Assembly: GCA_030432655.1 (NCBI GenBank)
Contig: JAUILA010000023.1
Span: forward strand, 1 to 64,000
Source: Bacteroidia bacterium
GTDB lineage: Bacteria > Bacteroidota > Bacteroidia > Cytophagales > Cyclobacteriaceae
Direction of reading: 5' to 3'
Length of the DNA: 64,000 nt
Positions 17,573 to 28,000 of this stretch are shown in pieces. The position numbers and the translations under genes were made by a program. Below the pieces are notes generated by a model, which made no database searches, had not been told where the DNA came from, and saw only the letters and a list, made by a program, of their open reading frames with translations. The first letter of the stretch is position 1. Each line of letters opens with the position of its first letter.

Positions 17573-17580
17573 TACCTTTG
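17573..17580 (+). promoter_or_regulatory. Bacteroidota -7 element, start codon 5 bases downstream
   Basis: TACCTTTG matches the Bacteroidota -7 consensus TAnnTTTG exactly and lies in the 45-base gap before the gene at 17586. Five bases separate it from the ATG, so a transcript starting at the usual distance would be leaderless or nearly so. No clear -33 TTG is present. Confidence 0.4.
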
Positions 17581-17585
17581 AGCCT

Positions 17586-18350
17586 ATGAAAACTATTATT
17601 TATACAGTCGCCTTGTTATTTGCTGTTACTCTTCCGCTGCTTGCTCAGGATGAGATCACGTTGGTAACAGGAGAAACAATAACAGGAGAAATTCAGATTT
17701 TAATGCCGGATGAATATTATGAGGAAATTTCTTTCGATTCCGGTGACGATAAGCAACGTTACAGAGCACATCAATTTACTACATTCACCGCCGATGGCAA
17801 AGAATACCGTACGGTAAAATTTGCTGAAAAATACAGAATTATGGAAGTGGTTAAAGACGGGTATCTTAGTCTGCTGAAATTCCGGTCAGATGAATCCTAT
17901 TCATTTAATGCAGATTTCCTCCATAAGATGGATGGTGAAGGATCCGAGGTTCCAAGTTTCTTATTTAAAAAATCGATGAGCAACTTTCTGGGAGATTGTG
18001 ACCCAATACGCCGGGATATTGATGCAGGCAATTATCGCAGACGGGACCTTGAGCAACTAATTGATGATTATAATTCATGTATGGCAGATCAGACTGATTA
18101 CAGAATTACAGAACAAAAAAAGGAAGTTGCCCGGGAAAAATCGTCTACGCTGATCGAAGAAATTGAAGGTCTAAGCAACCAGGCCTCGGCTGCGGAAGAT
18201 GAAGAACTTGTGAACATGCTCAATGACGTGCTGGATAAAGTGAAAGGCGGGGAGCAGGTGCCCAACTACCTGAAAAATGCACTAACAGATCATGTGACAG
18301 GAGACCATGCCCTCAAGGATGCTGTGGAAGCCATGATTGCCCGTTTATAG
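17586..18350 (+). CDS. Exported protein of unknown function
   Basis: The 254-residue protein has a clear signal peptide (MKTIIYTVALLFAVTLPLLAQ, cleavage after AQ). An N-terminal beta-rich part contains the repeated hairpin-like ITLVTGETITGEI, and the C-terminal half is helical and charged. The beta-rich part resembles the start of the exported protein on the other side of surE (19137-19757), where [13 protein letters not shown] occupies the same position. Residues near 130-160 contain two cysteines. The function is unknown. It overlaps the convergent surE by 6 bases. Confidence 0.75.
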   Translation: MKTIIYTVALLFAVTLPLLAQDEITLVTGETITGEIQILMPDEYYEEISFDSGDDKQRYRAHQFTTFTADGKEYRTVKFAEKYRIMEVVKDGYLSLLKFRSDESYSFNADFLHKMDGEGSEVPSFLFKKSMSNFLGDCDPIRRDIDAGNYRRRDLEQLIDDYNSCMADQTDYRITEQKKEVAREKSSTLIEEIEGLSNQASAAEDEELVNMLNDVLDKVKGGEQVPNYLKNALTDHVTGDHALKDAVEAMIARL

Positions 18351-19127
18351 ATCAACAATATTCTCCCAGTCGCTGTTGAGATTAACCACTTCGTGGTGGG
18401 CAGTCAGGTCAAACTGGCACGGAACCACAGAAACATAATTGTTGGCGATTGCCCATTCGTCATTGTCCTCTCCCTGGTCATGATTCACAAAATTACCAGC
18501 CAGCCAAAAATATCTCCGGCCATTCGGATCAAACCGCTGATCAAACTCTTCCTGCCATTTGGCACGTGCCTGACGGCAGACTTTGATGCCTTTTAGTTTT
18601 TCATTTCTTTTTGGCGGGAAATTAACATTGAGGGCTACTCCTTTCGACAATCCCTTGTCAAGGACCATTCGGGCGATCCGGTCTACATAGTCCCTGATAT
18701 GACTGAAATCCGCGTCGGAGGAATAGTCACAGAGAGAGAATCCGATGGCGGGCATCCCTTCTATGGCACCCTCTATGGCTGCCGACATCGTTCCGCTGTA
18801 AAGTACACTTATGGAGGTATTGCTTCCATGGTTAATACCACTCACCACAAGGTCCGGTTTACGATCCTTCAGAACAAAGTGCTTGGCTATCTTAACACAG
18901 TCTGCCGGTGTTCCGGAACATTCATAGGCAGGTATTCCTTTAAAAATATCTGTTTCCTCCAGTCGAAGGGTGTTTCCAATCGTAATGGCATGTCCCATGC
19001 CGGATTGCGGACCATCAGGTGCCACCACGACCACTTCCCCGATATTACTCATTATTTCAACAAGCAGACGTATCCCCTTTGCAGTGATCCCGTCATCGTT
19101 AGATACTAAAATCAACGGTTTTTCCAT
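18345..19127 (-). CDS. surE: 5'/3'-nucleotidase SurE
   Basis: The 260 residues match SurE, a metal-dependent survival phosphatase that removes phosphate from 5'- and 3'-nucleoside monophosphates and short polyphosphate. The metal and active-site motifs are visible: VSNDDGITAKG (Asp-Asp pair near 10-11), PQSGMGHAIT (Ser) and VSGINHGSN (Asn). The enzyme is cytoplasmic. It lies 9 bases after the start of the upstream exported-protein gene's stop, forming a minus-strand run ribBA, hypothetical, surE. Confidence 0.96.
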   Translation of the reverse strand: MEKPLILVSNDDGITAKGIRLLVEIMSNIGEVVVVAPDGPQSGMGHAITIGNTLRLEETDIFKGIPAYECSGTPADCVKIAKHFVLKDRKPDLVVSGINHGSNTSISVLYSGTMSAAIEGAIEGMPAIGFSLCDYSSDADFSHIRDYVDRIARMVLDKGLSKGVALNVNFPPKRNEKLKGIKVCRQARAKWQEEFDQRFDPNGRRYFWLAGNFVNHDQGEDNDEWAIANNYVSVVPCQFDLTAHHEVVNLNSDWENIVDL

Positions 19128-19136
19128 TATCCGGAT

Positions 19137-19757
19137 CTATAGAGAATTATAAAATGAACAAACATTCATCAGGTCCCGAAGCCGGTCGACATCCAGGTTA
19201 TTATCCTTGATATAGGCACGTATTTCACCCGATCTGTCAGCCATTACGCGGTAAATATCTGATCGTTTCCCTGAGAATTCACGGATTTCCCCGCCAGGTT
19301 TAAGAAAATAATAGGTATAGACCAGTTCAATACTTGAATAACTGCCTCCGTAGATATAGGGGGTGTTTCTCACTACCGTTTCAACACTTTCAGTCCGGAG
19401 CAGGGAAATTCGTTCGCCGGTAAAAAGAACTTCAAAGATATAGGGAGTGGTGTAATAGCCATTTGCTTCATATGGCAGGATATAGAAAATACGATATGCA
19501 CCGATGATCTCATCGTAAATATCAAACGAGATAAGTTTGCGGGGGCTGAATGTCTGAATGGTTTCTCCGTTCCCTGAAAACTGCAGGGTTTGTGATTCCA
19601 TATTATACTTGACCCTGCCGGAAAGGGTATCGCCTTCCAGGAGGATAACTTCGCCATTGTGCCAGACTTCGGATGAGAATTTTTGCGCCTTCACCTCCTG
19701 CTGGCAGGCAGCGACTATCATTAAAAGCAAACCAAGACGTAGAATACTATTTCGCAT
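19137..19757 (-). CDS. Exported protein of unknown function, ribBA-surE operon
   Basis: The 206 residues have an N-terminal signal ([14 protein letters not shown]). The AAC could be a lipobox (Cys18), or cleavage could occur after the later VKAQ. The rest is predicted beta-rich with [15 protein letters not shown] and a C-terminal [14 protein letters not shown] region. The start overlaps the ribBA stop by 11 bases, and surE follows 9 bases downstream, so it is translated within that operon. It shares a short motif pattern with the exported protein at 17586. Confidence 0.72.
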   Translation of the reverse strand: MRNSILRLGLLLMIVAACQQEVKAQKFSSEVWHNGEVILLEGDTLSGRVKYNMESQTLQFSGNGETIQTFSPRKLISFDIYDEIIGAYRIFYILPYEANGYYTTPYIFEVLFTGERISLLRTESVETVVRNTPYIYGGSYSSIELVYTYYFLKPGGEIREFSGKRSDIYRVMADRSGEIRAYIKDNNLDVDRLRDLMNVCSFYNSL

Positions 19758-20970
19758 TTTTTAAAATCTGGTGCCCCATTTTATCACGTTTCGTGGTCAG
19801 ATATTTCTCGTTATACCTGTTGGGCTTAATTTCGATTGGAACATTATCCACAATTTCCAGGCCGTATCCAATGAGACCAACTCTTTTTTTCGGGTTATTG
19901 GATATTAACCGCATTTTTTTCACACCGAGGTCCCTTAAAATCTGCGCTCCGACACCATAATCCCGCTGATCCATGTCGAAACCCAGTTTGATATTTGCCT
20001 CAACCGTGTCAAGTCCCTCTTCCTGAAGCTTATAGGCCATTAATTTATTGATCAGTCCAATTCCCCGTCCCTCCTGGTTCATGTACAACACAACTCCTTT
20101 GCCCTCCTTTTCCACCATTTGCATGGCCGCGTGAAGCTGTCCGCCGCAATCACAACGGCAGGATCCGAAAATATCACCGGTCACACAGGAAGAGTGTACC
20201 CGAACCAGTACAGGCTCGTTTTCATCCCAGGTCCCTTTCACAAGCGCAAGGTGATTATCGCCGGTATTGGTTTGTTTGTACGCGATGATCTTAAAATGAC
20301 CAAAATCGGTTGGCATGTCCACATTATCCACCTTTTTCTCAATAAGGCTTTCCTTATCGATCCGGTATTGAATGAGATCCTGAATCGATACCAGTTTCAT
20401 ATCAAAGCGGTCAGCCACGTCCTTGAGGTCATTCAGGCGTGCCATACTACCGTCTTCGTTCATGATCTCCACCAATACGCCTGCCGGGCTAAAACCGGCC
20501 AGTCTGGCGAAATCTATCGCTGCCTCGGTATGGCCGGCCCGACGTAATACACCACCCCTTTTTGCTTTTAACGGAAAGATATGTCCCGGCTTGCCCAAGT
20601 CGTCTTTATCAGTCTGCGGGTCTACCAGTGCCCTGATGGTTTTGGATCGGTCATGCGCCGAGATCCCGGTTGTACAACCATGGCCAAGCAGGTCAACTGA
20701 AACAGTAAAGGCGGTTTCATAGGCAGCTGTATTTCTGCCTACCATCATATCAAGCCCGAGTTCATCACAACGGTCCTCGACAAGAGGGACGCAAATCAGG
20801 CCACGCCCGTGGGTGGCCATGAAATTGACAATCTCCGGCGTAATGGATTCTGCCGCGCAAATAAAATCGCCTTCATTCTCCCGGTCCTCGTCATCCACGA
20901 CAATAATCACTTTGCCATTTCTGATGTCCTCTATGGCCTCTTCAATTGTATTCAATGGTCTGTTACTCAT
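19747..20970 (-). CDS. ribBA: Bifunctional riboflavin biosynthesis protein RibBA
   Basis: The 407 residues join 3,4-dihydroxy-2-butanone-4-phosphate synthase (about 1-205) to GTP cyclohydrolase II (about 206-407). The RibB half shows the acidic [11 protein letters not shown] loop and GHIFPL with RAGHTEA. The RibA half shows the zinc-binding cysteines in [17 protein letters not shown] and the catalytic region [10 protein letters not shown]. These are the two entry enzymes of riboflavin synthesis, from ribulose-5-phosphate and GTP. No FMN riboswitch is seen in the 74-base upstream spacer. Confidence 0.97.
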   Translation of the reverse strand: MSNRPLNTIEEAIEDIRNGKVIIVVDDEDRENEGDFICAAESITPEIVNFMATHGRGLICVPLVEDRCDELGLDMMVGRNTAAYETAFTVSVDLLGHGCTTGISAHDRSKTIRALVDPQTDKDDLGKPGHIFPLKAKRGGVLRRAGHTEAAIDFARLAGFSPAGVLVEIMNEDGSMARLNDLKDVADRFDMKLVSIQDLIQYRIDKESLIEKKVDNVDMPTDFGHFKIIAYKQTNTGDNHLALVKGTWDENEPVLVRVHSSCVTGDIFGSCRCDCGGQLHAAMQMVEKEGKGVVLYMNQEGRGIGLINKLMAYKLQEEGLDTVEANIKLGFDMDQRDYGVGAQILRDLGVKKMRLISNNPKKRVGLIGYGLEIVDNVPIEIKPNRYNEKYLTTKRDKMGHQILKNAK

Positions 20971-21044
20971 TCTTTATAAGCCGTTATTTAAACCGGTTCT
21001 ATTTATCTCTAATTCCAACAATCTGCAGGCCCTGTAGGTTCCTG

Positions 21045-22964
21045 TTATTTCGGTACCACAATCCCCAGCAGATCTGCCAGTTCGCGTTCAGCCTTTTTCA
21101 ATTCCTGCTGAACATGGAGCAATTGATCAATTTCTTCCGGATCGGTTACTCCTTTCAGCTTTTCCTTGTGCTCATCAATCAGCTTCTGAACAATGGATCG
21201 TTTCAGCCTGGCCATATTGGTCATGAACATTTTGTCCAGGAGATCCTCCTCGGCCGGTACAAAAATTTTAAATCGTTTGAACCAGTTTTCACTTGCTTCA
21301 TGTCGATCAGCCAGCAGATCAATCACATCCTTTCTCAGGTCGTCCCCGCAATTCCTCAGCAGAAACTCAGTATCCGGAGTATTTCCTTTCGCAATCTCAC
21401 TTCGATAAAGACTGAATATCTGCTCATACGAAGGTGTTACAAATTCCACTTCCTCCAATTCACCAAGGCTGTACTGGTACATAGGTGCCTCACTGTCGTC
21501 TTTCCTGGTACCGTAGCGGATCAGCAAACGAAGGCATTCACGTTCCTGAATCGCAATCAGCTCATCATGTGAACGGAGAGCCGACTCGCCGGAATCAGGA
21601 ATATCCGGGGTGAAATCCGGAGGCGGTGTGAAGTCCTCCCTCGGTTGTTTTCGCCGCTCACGAACCAGGATCTTATTTAGTTCGGTGATCAGCACCGACT
21701 CATCCATTTCCAGTAAACCCGCACTTTCCTTTATATAAAGTGATCGTTTAATTGAATCTGGTATCTTACTGATTGTAAGTATAATATCTTTAATCGCCGA
21801 AGCTTTCTTAATAGGATCTCCCCCTGCCTCATTGACAAACATTTCCACTTTGAAGGAAATGAAATCCCGGGTGTTTTTCTCCAGAAATTCAGCAAATCCG
21901 CTCGATCCGAGTTTCCTGGAATAGCTGTCCGGATCATGTCCTTCGGGAAAAACAAGCGTGCGCACATTCATGCCCGATTCCAGGATCATATCAATCCCGC
22001 GCAGCGACGCCTGTATTCCTGCAGGATCACCGTCATAGAGCACCGTGATATTATTTGAGAAACGACTGATCAGCTTGATCTGATCGTTGGTCAGGGAAGT
22101 ACCGGACGATGCCACCACATTTTCAATCCCTGCCATATGCATGGATATTACATCCGTATATCCTTCAACCAGGAAGCAGTTGTCCTGCTGTCGGATGGCT
22201 TGCCGTGCCTGGTAGATACCATAGAGTATTTTGCTTTTGTGATATACCTCGCTTTCGGGAGAATTCAGGTATTTTGGTTTGTCGTCCTTTTTCAGTGTAC
22301 GCGCGCCAAACGCGATCACTTTTCCGGAAACATTGTGTATCGGAAACATGACCCTTCCCCGAAACCGGTCGTAGACCTTCTTTTCATCCTTACGAACGAT
22401 CAGCCCTGCTTTCTCCAGCAAGTCGTCTTCAAACTGATTCTCCAGTGCATAATCATGCAGGTCATTCCAGGATGACAGCGAATAGCCCAGCTCAAATTTC
22501 CGGATGGTCTTCGGGTCAATCCCTCGTTCCTTCAGATAGCTCAGTCCGATCGATTTTCCCTCCTCCGTTTCCATGAGGTTTTTCATGAAATACTCATGGG
22601 CAAACTTCAGAATAATGTAGAGACTCTCCTTTTCGTTCTGCGCTTCCTGCTCCTCGTCGGTCTGATTCGTTTCCTCAATTTCAATCCCGTATTTCGATGC
22701 GAGGTAACGTATCGCCTCGATATAACTGAGACCATCATGTTCCATAATAAAGGATATGGAGTCCCCTGAGCGGCCGCATCCAAAGCATTTATAAATGCCC
22801 CGGTCGGGCGTAATGGCAAAGCTGGGCGTTTTCTCATCATGAAAAGGACAACACGCCCACAGGTACTTACCGCTGCCTTTTCTTTTCAGCGTAACGAAAT
22901 CACCAACGACTTCCTCAATATCCATCCGGTCCCGGATCTCCTCTATGGTGGACTTCTTAATCAC
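21045..22964 (-). CDS. dnaG: DNA primase DnaG
   Basis: The 639-residue primase starts with GTG at 22964, and no upstream ATG is in frame. The CHC2 zinc finger is formed by Cys39, His42, Cys60 and Cys63 (CPFH...CFGC). The TOPRIM catalytic core contains LVEGYTDVISMH and the DGDPAG acidic motif, and the C-terminal region is the DnaB-interacting helical part. It synthesises RNA primers at the replication fork. It lies on the same strand as ribBA with a 74-base spacer. Confidence 0.97.
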   Translation of the reverse strand: MIKKSTIEEIRDRMDIEEVVGDFVTLKRKGSGKYLWACCPFHDEKTPSFAITPDRGIYKCFGCGRSGDSISFIMEHDGLSYIEAIRYLASKYGIEIEETNQTDEEQEAQNEKESLYIILKFAHEYFMKNLMETEEGKSIGLSYLKERGIDPKTIRKFELGYSLSSWNDLHDYALENQFEDDLLEKAGLIVRKDEKKVYDRFRGRVMFPIHNVSGKVIAFGARTLKKDDKPKYLNSPESEVYHKSKILYGIYQARQAIRQQDNCFLVEGYTDVISMHMAGIENVVASSGTSLTNDQIKLISRFSNNITVLYDGDPAGIQASLRGIDMILESGMNVRTLVFPEGHDPDSYSRKLGSSGFAEFLEKNTRDFISFKVEMFVNEAGGDPIKKASAIKDIILTISKIPDSIKRSLYIKESAGLLEMDESVLITELNKILVRERRKQPREDFTPPPDFTPDIPDSGESALRSHDELIAIQERECLRLLIRYGTRKDDSEAPMYQYSLGELEEVEFVTPSYEQIFSLYRSEIAKGNTPDTEFLLRNCGDDLRKDVIDLLADRHEASENWFKRFKIFVPAEEDLLDKMFMTNMARLKRSIVQKLIDEHKEKLKGVTDPEEIDQLLHVQQELKKAERELADLLGIVVPK

Positions 22965-23037
22965 AATGTAAATCTAACGAGGTTCGGCAGGATTACCAAC
23001 AAATAGTCCTCCGCGGGTTCAGGTATGTGCATGGCCC

Positions 23038-23055
23038 CGCAGTTGTATGACTGCG
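23038..23055. repeat. Short inverted repeat in the divergent dnaG spacer
   Basis: CGCAGT (23038-23043) and ACTGCG (23050-23055) form a 6-bp stem with a 6-base loop in the 130-base spacer between divergent dnaG and the gene at 23095. It is not positioned as a terminator for either gene and may be an operator or chance. Nothing else was identified in this spacer. Confidence 0.2.
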
Positions 23056-23094
23056 TCATATTATCTATTTTACTCTTCATAAACCACTTACCAC

Positions 23095-23589
23095 ATGAAA
23101 ACCACACTACTTATTCTCTTCCTTTCACTATTTATATTCCCGGGCTTTTCACAGGAAAATCTGGAGAAACTCAGAAAAATGGAAGGCACCTGGCGCATTG
23201 ACCTTTCCAGTTATGAATCTGCCGACTCTTCCGCTCCGCCACCACCGGATATACAAGTCCGATGCGCCCCTGTTTCAGCGCAGAACGGCGTTTACTGCGA
23301 AGTGGAGGCAAATGATGGCAGCGGCAATTACCAGGTGATTTCCAGCGAATTGCTTGCCTACAATGAGTCTACCGGAAAAATCCACCTGATGCTGTTCAAT
23401 GGTCCGACGGTAAGTTACGGTATGGGAGAATTTGAAGGAGATGTGCTCAAATACACCGATTCGGATGTCAACGGGGTTGCGCTCTACGACGGTGAATTAC
23501 ACCTTGGAAATGAGGACCTGGTCCAGGTCGTTAAGATGCCGGGCGGATCCAAAGAGCAAATGCGCGTCACCTATCGGAAAGTGGAATAG
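23095..23589 (+). CDS. Exported small beta-sheet protein of unknown function
   Basis: The 164-residue protein has a signal peptide (LLILFLSLFIFPGFSQ). The mature domain opens with LRKMEGTWRIDL, reminiscent of lipocalin-like or DUF1579-type domains that start with a G-x-W strand. Later segments alternate short strands with turns (GVYCEVEANDGSG, VALYDGELHLG). A single beta-barrel-like ligand-binding fold is possible but not proven. It is monocistronic, with 97 bases to the mrp gene, which has its own promoter. Confidence 0.7.
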   Translation: MKTTLLILFLSLFIFPGFSQENLEKLRKMEGTWRIDLSSYESADSSAPPPPDIQVRCAPVSAQNGVYCEVEANDGSGNYQVISSELLAYNESTGKIHLMLFNGPTVSYGMGEFEGDVLKYTDSDVNGVALYDGELHLGNEDLVQVVKMPGGSKEQMRVTYRKVE

Positions 23590-23625
23590 ACTCCTCACTG
23601 AATAGTCAAAAGAAATCCAAATAAA

Positions 23626-23656
23626 TTGCCGCAGGGGAAATTATGCCGTAATTTTG
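23626..23656 (+). promoter_or_regulatory. Bacteroidota promoter of mrp-nfu
   Basis: TTG (23626-23628), a 20-base spacer and TAATTTTG (23649-23656) match the Bacteroidota housekeeping consensus TTG-N19-21-TAnnTTTG exactly. The mrp start codon is 30 bases further downstream. Confidence 0.75.
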
Positions 23657-23686
23657 TTCACTAATCAGCGCAGATAAGAACAACTT

Positions 23687-24778
23687 ATGGATTACGGAAA
23701 AGAGGACGTTTTAAAGGCACTTTCCACAGTACAGGACCCGGACCTGAAAAAGGACCTGGTAACACTTGGAATGATTAAGGACATTGAGGTTTTCAGTGAC
23801 AGCATCCGCTTCACGGTAATTCTTACTACTCCTGCCTGTCCCTTAAAAGAAATGATCCGCCAGGATTGTGAAAAGGCTATAAAATCGCACCTTTCTGAGG
23901 ATTTACGTGTAGAGATCAATATGTCTTCCCAGGTCACTACCACGCGGGATAATACACCTGTGCTTCCGGATGTGAAAAACATCATTGCTATAGCTTCAGG
24001 TAAAGGCGGCGTGGGTAAATCTACCGTTGCAGCCAACCTGGCCGTGTCACTTGCCCGCCAGGGAGCCAAAGTCGGACTCATCGATGCGGATATATTTGGT
24101 CCATCAGTCCCGGTTATGTTCAATTGCGAACATGAACAACCGGGAGTACGCCAGGTCAATGGCAAGAATGTCATCATCCCGCTGGAACAATACGGGGTAA
24201 AGATCATGTCAATCGGATTTCTGGCACCGCCGGAGAACGCGGTGGTTTGGCGGGGTCCTATGGCCAGCTCGGCCCTGCGCCAGTTTATGAGTGACGCAGA
24301 CTGGGGAGCCCTGGATTACCTTCTAATTGATCTTCCTCCCGGTACCAGCGATATTCACCTGACCATGGTGCAGACCGTGCCGGTGACCGGGGCTGTAATC
24401 GTAACTACTCCGCAAAAAGTAGCCTTATCGGATGCACGCAAAGGCGTTGCGATGTTTCAGCAGCCGCAGATCAATGTTCCGGTGCTTGGCATCGTGGAAA
24501 ATATGGCCTATTTTTCTCCACCGGAACTGCCTGACAAAAAATATTATATATTTGGTGAGAATGGAGGTGCGAACCTTTCCAAACAACAAAATGTTCCCTT
24601 GCTGGGGCAATTACCCATTGTTCAGGAAGTTCGGGAAAGCGGGGATACGGGGTATCCTGTTGCGCTGAAAGAAGGAGAGATGGGCGAAGCCTTCCGCAAA
24701 CTGGCAAGAAGCGTCGCACAGCAAGTGGCTATTCGCAATGCAAACATGGAACAGACAAAGAAAGTTGAAGTAAATTAA
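23687..24778 (+). CDS. mrp: Mrp/ApbC-type P-loop iron-sulfur cluster carrier
   Basis: The 363 residues comprise an N-terminal MIP18/DUF59 domain (about 1-80, with Cys51 in TTPACPLKE) and an NBP35-type ATPase with deviant Walker A GKGGVGKST at 105-113. Family members bind and transfer [4Fe-4S] clusters to apoproteins. The C-terminal CxxC that bridges the cluster between subunits in enterobacterial ApbC is absent: the segment between VENMAYFSP and YYIFGENGG contains no cysteine. nfu follows 4 bases after the stop and carries a CxxC, so the two proteins may share cluster handling. Confidence 0.93.
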   Translation: MDYGKEDVLKALSTVQDPDLKKDLVTLGMIKDIEVFSDSIRFTVILTTPACPLKEMIRQDCEKAIKSHLSEDLRVEINMSSQVTTTRDNTPVLPDVKNIIAIASGKGGVGKSTVAANLAVSLARQGAKVGLIDADIFGPSVPVMFNCEHEQPGVRQVNGKNVIIPLEQYGVKIMSIGFLAPPENAVVWRGPMASSALRQFMSDADWGALDYLLIDLPPGTSDIHLTMVQTVPVTGAVIVTTPQKVALSDARKGVAMFQQPQINVPVLGIVENMAYFSPPELPDKKYYIFGENGGANLSKQQNVPLLGQLPIVQEVRESGDTGYPVALKEGEMGEAFRKLARSVAQQVAIRNANMEQTKKVEVN

Positions 24779-24782
24779 GTAT

Positions 24783-25082
24783 ATGACATCGGCATTATCA
24801 GACCAGGAACTGGTCGGGAAAGTGGAAGAGGCCCTGGATTTGATCAGGCCTTACCTGGAAACAGACGGAGGAAACGTTAAAGTCCTGGAAGTTACAGAAC
24901 AACGCGTAGTCAGGCTGGAACTTTTAGGCGCATGCGGAAGCTGTCCTATGTCTACCATGACACTCCGCGCCGGTGTGGAAGAAGCTATAAAAAAAGCCGT
25001 TCCTGAAATCACCGGGGTTGAAGCAATCAACATTACCCGTCCCGGCGACCCGAATGCCAAACTTCCAGACAATTTGATGTAA
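24783..25082 (+). CDS. NifU C-terminal domain protein (Nfu-type Fe-S scaffold)
   Basis: The 99 residues form a single Nfu domain (KVEEALDLIRPYLETDGG at the start) with the cluster-binding pair Cys51 and Cys54 in GACGSCPMS. Such proteins hold a [4Fe-4S] cluster between two subunits for delivery to targets. The gene starts 4 bases after mrp and ends 1 base before the M43 protease start codon, so the three are probably transcribed together, although the protease has no evident tie to Fe-S metabolism. Confidence 0.95.
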   Translation: MTSALSDQELVGKVEEALDLIRPYLETDGGNVKVLEVTEQRVVRLELLGACGSCPMSTMTLRAGVEEAIKKAVPEITGVEAINITRPGDPNAKLPDNLM

Positions 25083-25083
25083 G

Positions 25084-28000
25084 GTGCCGGGCTCTCCTAT
25101 CATTACCCGGTATGCCCGTCTGATCACGGCAGGTTTTCTAACCCTCATTCTCCCTGGCATCCTCTGCGCACAGAATGCCCTTCCTCCTGAGAAATGCGGG
25201 ATCGAGCAATATGAAAAATGGCAGCAGGATCATTTCATGCCGGTCGAACGTGATGAGATGTTCGAAACCTGGATGGCCCGCAAAATAGAAGAACGCCGAA
25301 ACAGCAGGTCCGCACTAAAAACTTCAGAAGTTGTCACGTTACCCGTGGTTGTTCATGTTGTACACCGGGGAGAAGCATACGGCCAGGGGGTGAACATCCC
25401 CGACGAACAGATTTTATCACAGATTGAGGTGCTCAACGAGGATTACCGCCGTATGAATGAGGACCGCATCAATACGCCTGATGATTTTCTTGCTGTAGCA
25501 GCAGACACGGAGATACAGTTTGTGCTGGCGCAGCGTGACCCGGAAGGATTGCCAACCAATGGCATTAACCGGGTTGATGGTGGACAGGACATCTGGGAAC
25601 TATCCGAGAACTTCCGGATGAAGCAATTGAGTTACTGGCCGGCGGAGGATTATATTAATATTTGGGTAACTAACATGGGCAGCAACTACCTTGGCTATGC
25701 CCAGTTCCCGGTAAGTCCCCTTGAAGGCCTGGACCTGGGCAGCGCCAATGCACTTTCCGACGGGATTGTGGTTGATTATATGGTTTTCGGGTCGGAAGCC
25801 CTTTATCCCGACGCCAATCTTATTCCTGCCTATAACCTTGGCCGTACGACCACTCATGAGATTGGTCATTACCTGGGATTACGGCATATCTGGGGCGACG
25901 GAAATTGTTCCGAGGACGACTTTGTGGATGATACACCGGTGGCTGCCAATGATCACGGCGGATTAGGCCTCCCTTGTTCATATCCCGGCCCCAATACCTG
26001 CGGACTGGGCAGTTTGGATCTTCCTGACATGTTCCAGAACTATATGGATTATACAAATGATGTATGTATGAACCTGTTTACTCAGGGCCAAAAAGACAGG
26101 ATGCTGGTAGTGCTGGAGAATAGTCCGCGCCGGGCCTCACTGCTCAATTCCAGCGGAGGCATTCCTCCTGTTGCCTATACCCTGGATGCGGGGATCAGGA
26201 GTATTCCCAATGCATCGGGGTACTTGTGTAATGAAGTGTTTATACCTGAAACGGAGCTGCGCAATTATGGCCTGAATACTATAACTTCAGTTACTTTACG
26301 TTTGCTGATAGACAACAGCTCCGTGGAAACACGTACATTCAACGTTAACCTGGATGCCCTGGAGTCGGCGATCGTTTCCTTCTCTCCCGTGACAGTGAAT
26401 ATACCAGGCGAACATGAATTTGAATTTCTTATTGAATCAGTAAACGGCACTGCCGATCAGAATACAGACAATGATGTTAAAGCGGTTTCCTCCATCCTTT
26501 TGCCGCAAACTGAGGGCAGTCTGACGGTCGATTTTCAGAATGGTATTCCTGCAAACTGGACTGTTGTTAATCCGGACGGACTTATTGAATGGAGAACCAG
26601 ATCTGCTTTTCTGGAAACGGCCACCAACCGGGCGCTCTTCATGAATAATTATGAATATGAGATTGAAGGAGAACCAGACCTGTTTATCAGTCCGGTGATC
26701 GATCTGTCTGATGCCGCCGGGCCAACTCTCTCGTTTGACCTTTCACACGCGAGATATCCGGGAAATGATGACGCTTTACTTATCACGGCAACCAACCTTT
26801 GCGGAGATCCAATTTTTGACAGTGATACGGTTTTTTACAAGAAGGGTGTGGACCTGGCTACCATGAGTGAAACGACTACCTCCCCGTTTTTTCCTGAATC
26901 AGCGGCTGACTGGAGAAATGAGACCATAGATTTGTCTGACTATTCCGGTTCACAGGTCCGGCTTTCCTTTATTGCAATTAATGGATATGGTAACAACCTT
27001 TTTATTGACAATATCCATTTTGATCCCGGCTCAGTCATTTCCCTGGTCTCTCCGCGCCTGGTTAGCTGCGGACCCGAGGTGCCATTAACATTCTCCATTC
27101 AAAACAATTTCTCCGCTCCCGTTTCGACCTTTGACCTCGCCTTGTCCATCGATGGATCACCAGCAACTTTTCAGGTTACTCTCACTCCTCCCCTTGCACA
27201 GGGAGAATCCAGAAATATTACCCTCGATCCGGTTAACCTGGCCGATGGAAGCTACCTGATTGAAGCCTCAGTGGTAAATATCAACAACAGTGGCTCAGAC
27301 CCACCGGGAAACAATGATGTCAGTGAGATTATCTACATAGATTCAAGTTCGGATATCGTTCCGTTGCTTCAGGATTTTGACGCAAACGACAACTGGCTGC
27401 TCGCTAGCCGCGACGGAATGCCTGCATGGGAATTAACTGGAACCAACTACGACAACTCCATAAGCATTGATTTTAATTCACTTGGCGAAGATCTTCCGCT
27501 GCAGTGGATCGTTAGCCCCGACCTTGATTTTACCGGTGTTCAGCAGCCCTACCTTTCATTTGAGTACTCCTACATTAAGGAAACCAGCCGGCAGGACCAA
27601 TTGCTGGTGTACATCAGCGATAATTGCGGACAGACCTATGAGCCGCTGACCGCCATAGAAATGGAAACGGAACGCACACTGCCTGCCAGTGCGTCTGACT
27701 GGACACGTGTAATCCTTCCGCTGGAAAACCTGGCCGGCCAGTCAGACATCCGGATTGCCCTGGTAGCCGACAGCCGCGAGTCCGGACGGTTATTCCTTGA
27801 TAACATCCAGCTTTTTGTTAATGAGCCCGTGGTTTTCGCAGAACAAATCATCTACCCAAACCCTGCGATTAATGGCCGTTTCAATATCACCGTAAACCTG
27901 AAAGAAAGACAGGATGCAAGGTTGCGGATCATGAATATGCAGGGGCAGGTGATTGAAGAAATATTGTTGCAAAACACCCTTAACCAGACCTATCCGATAG

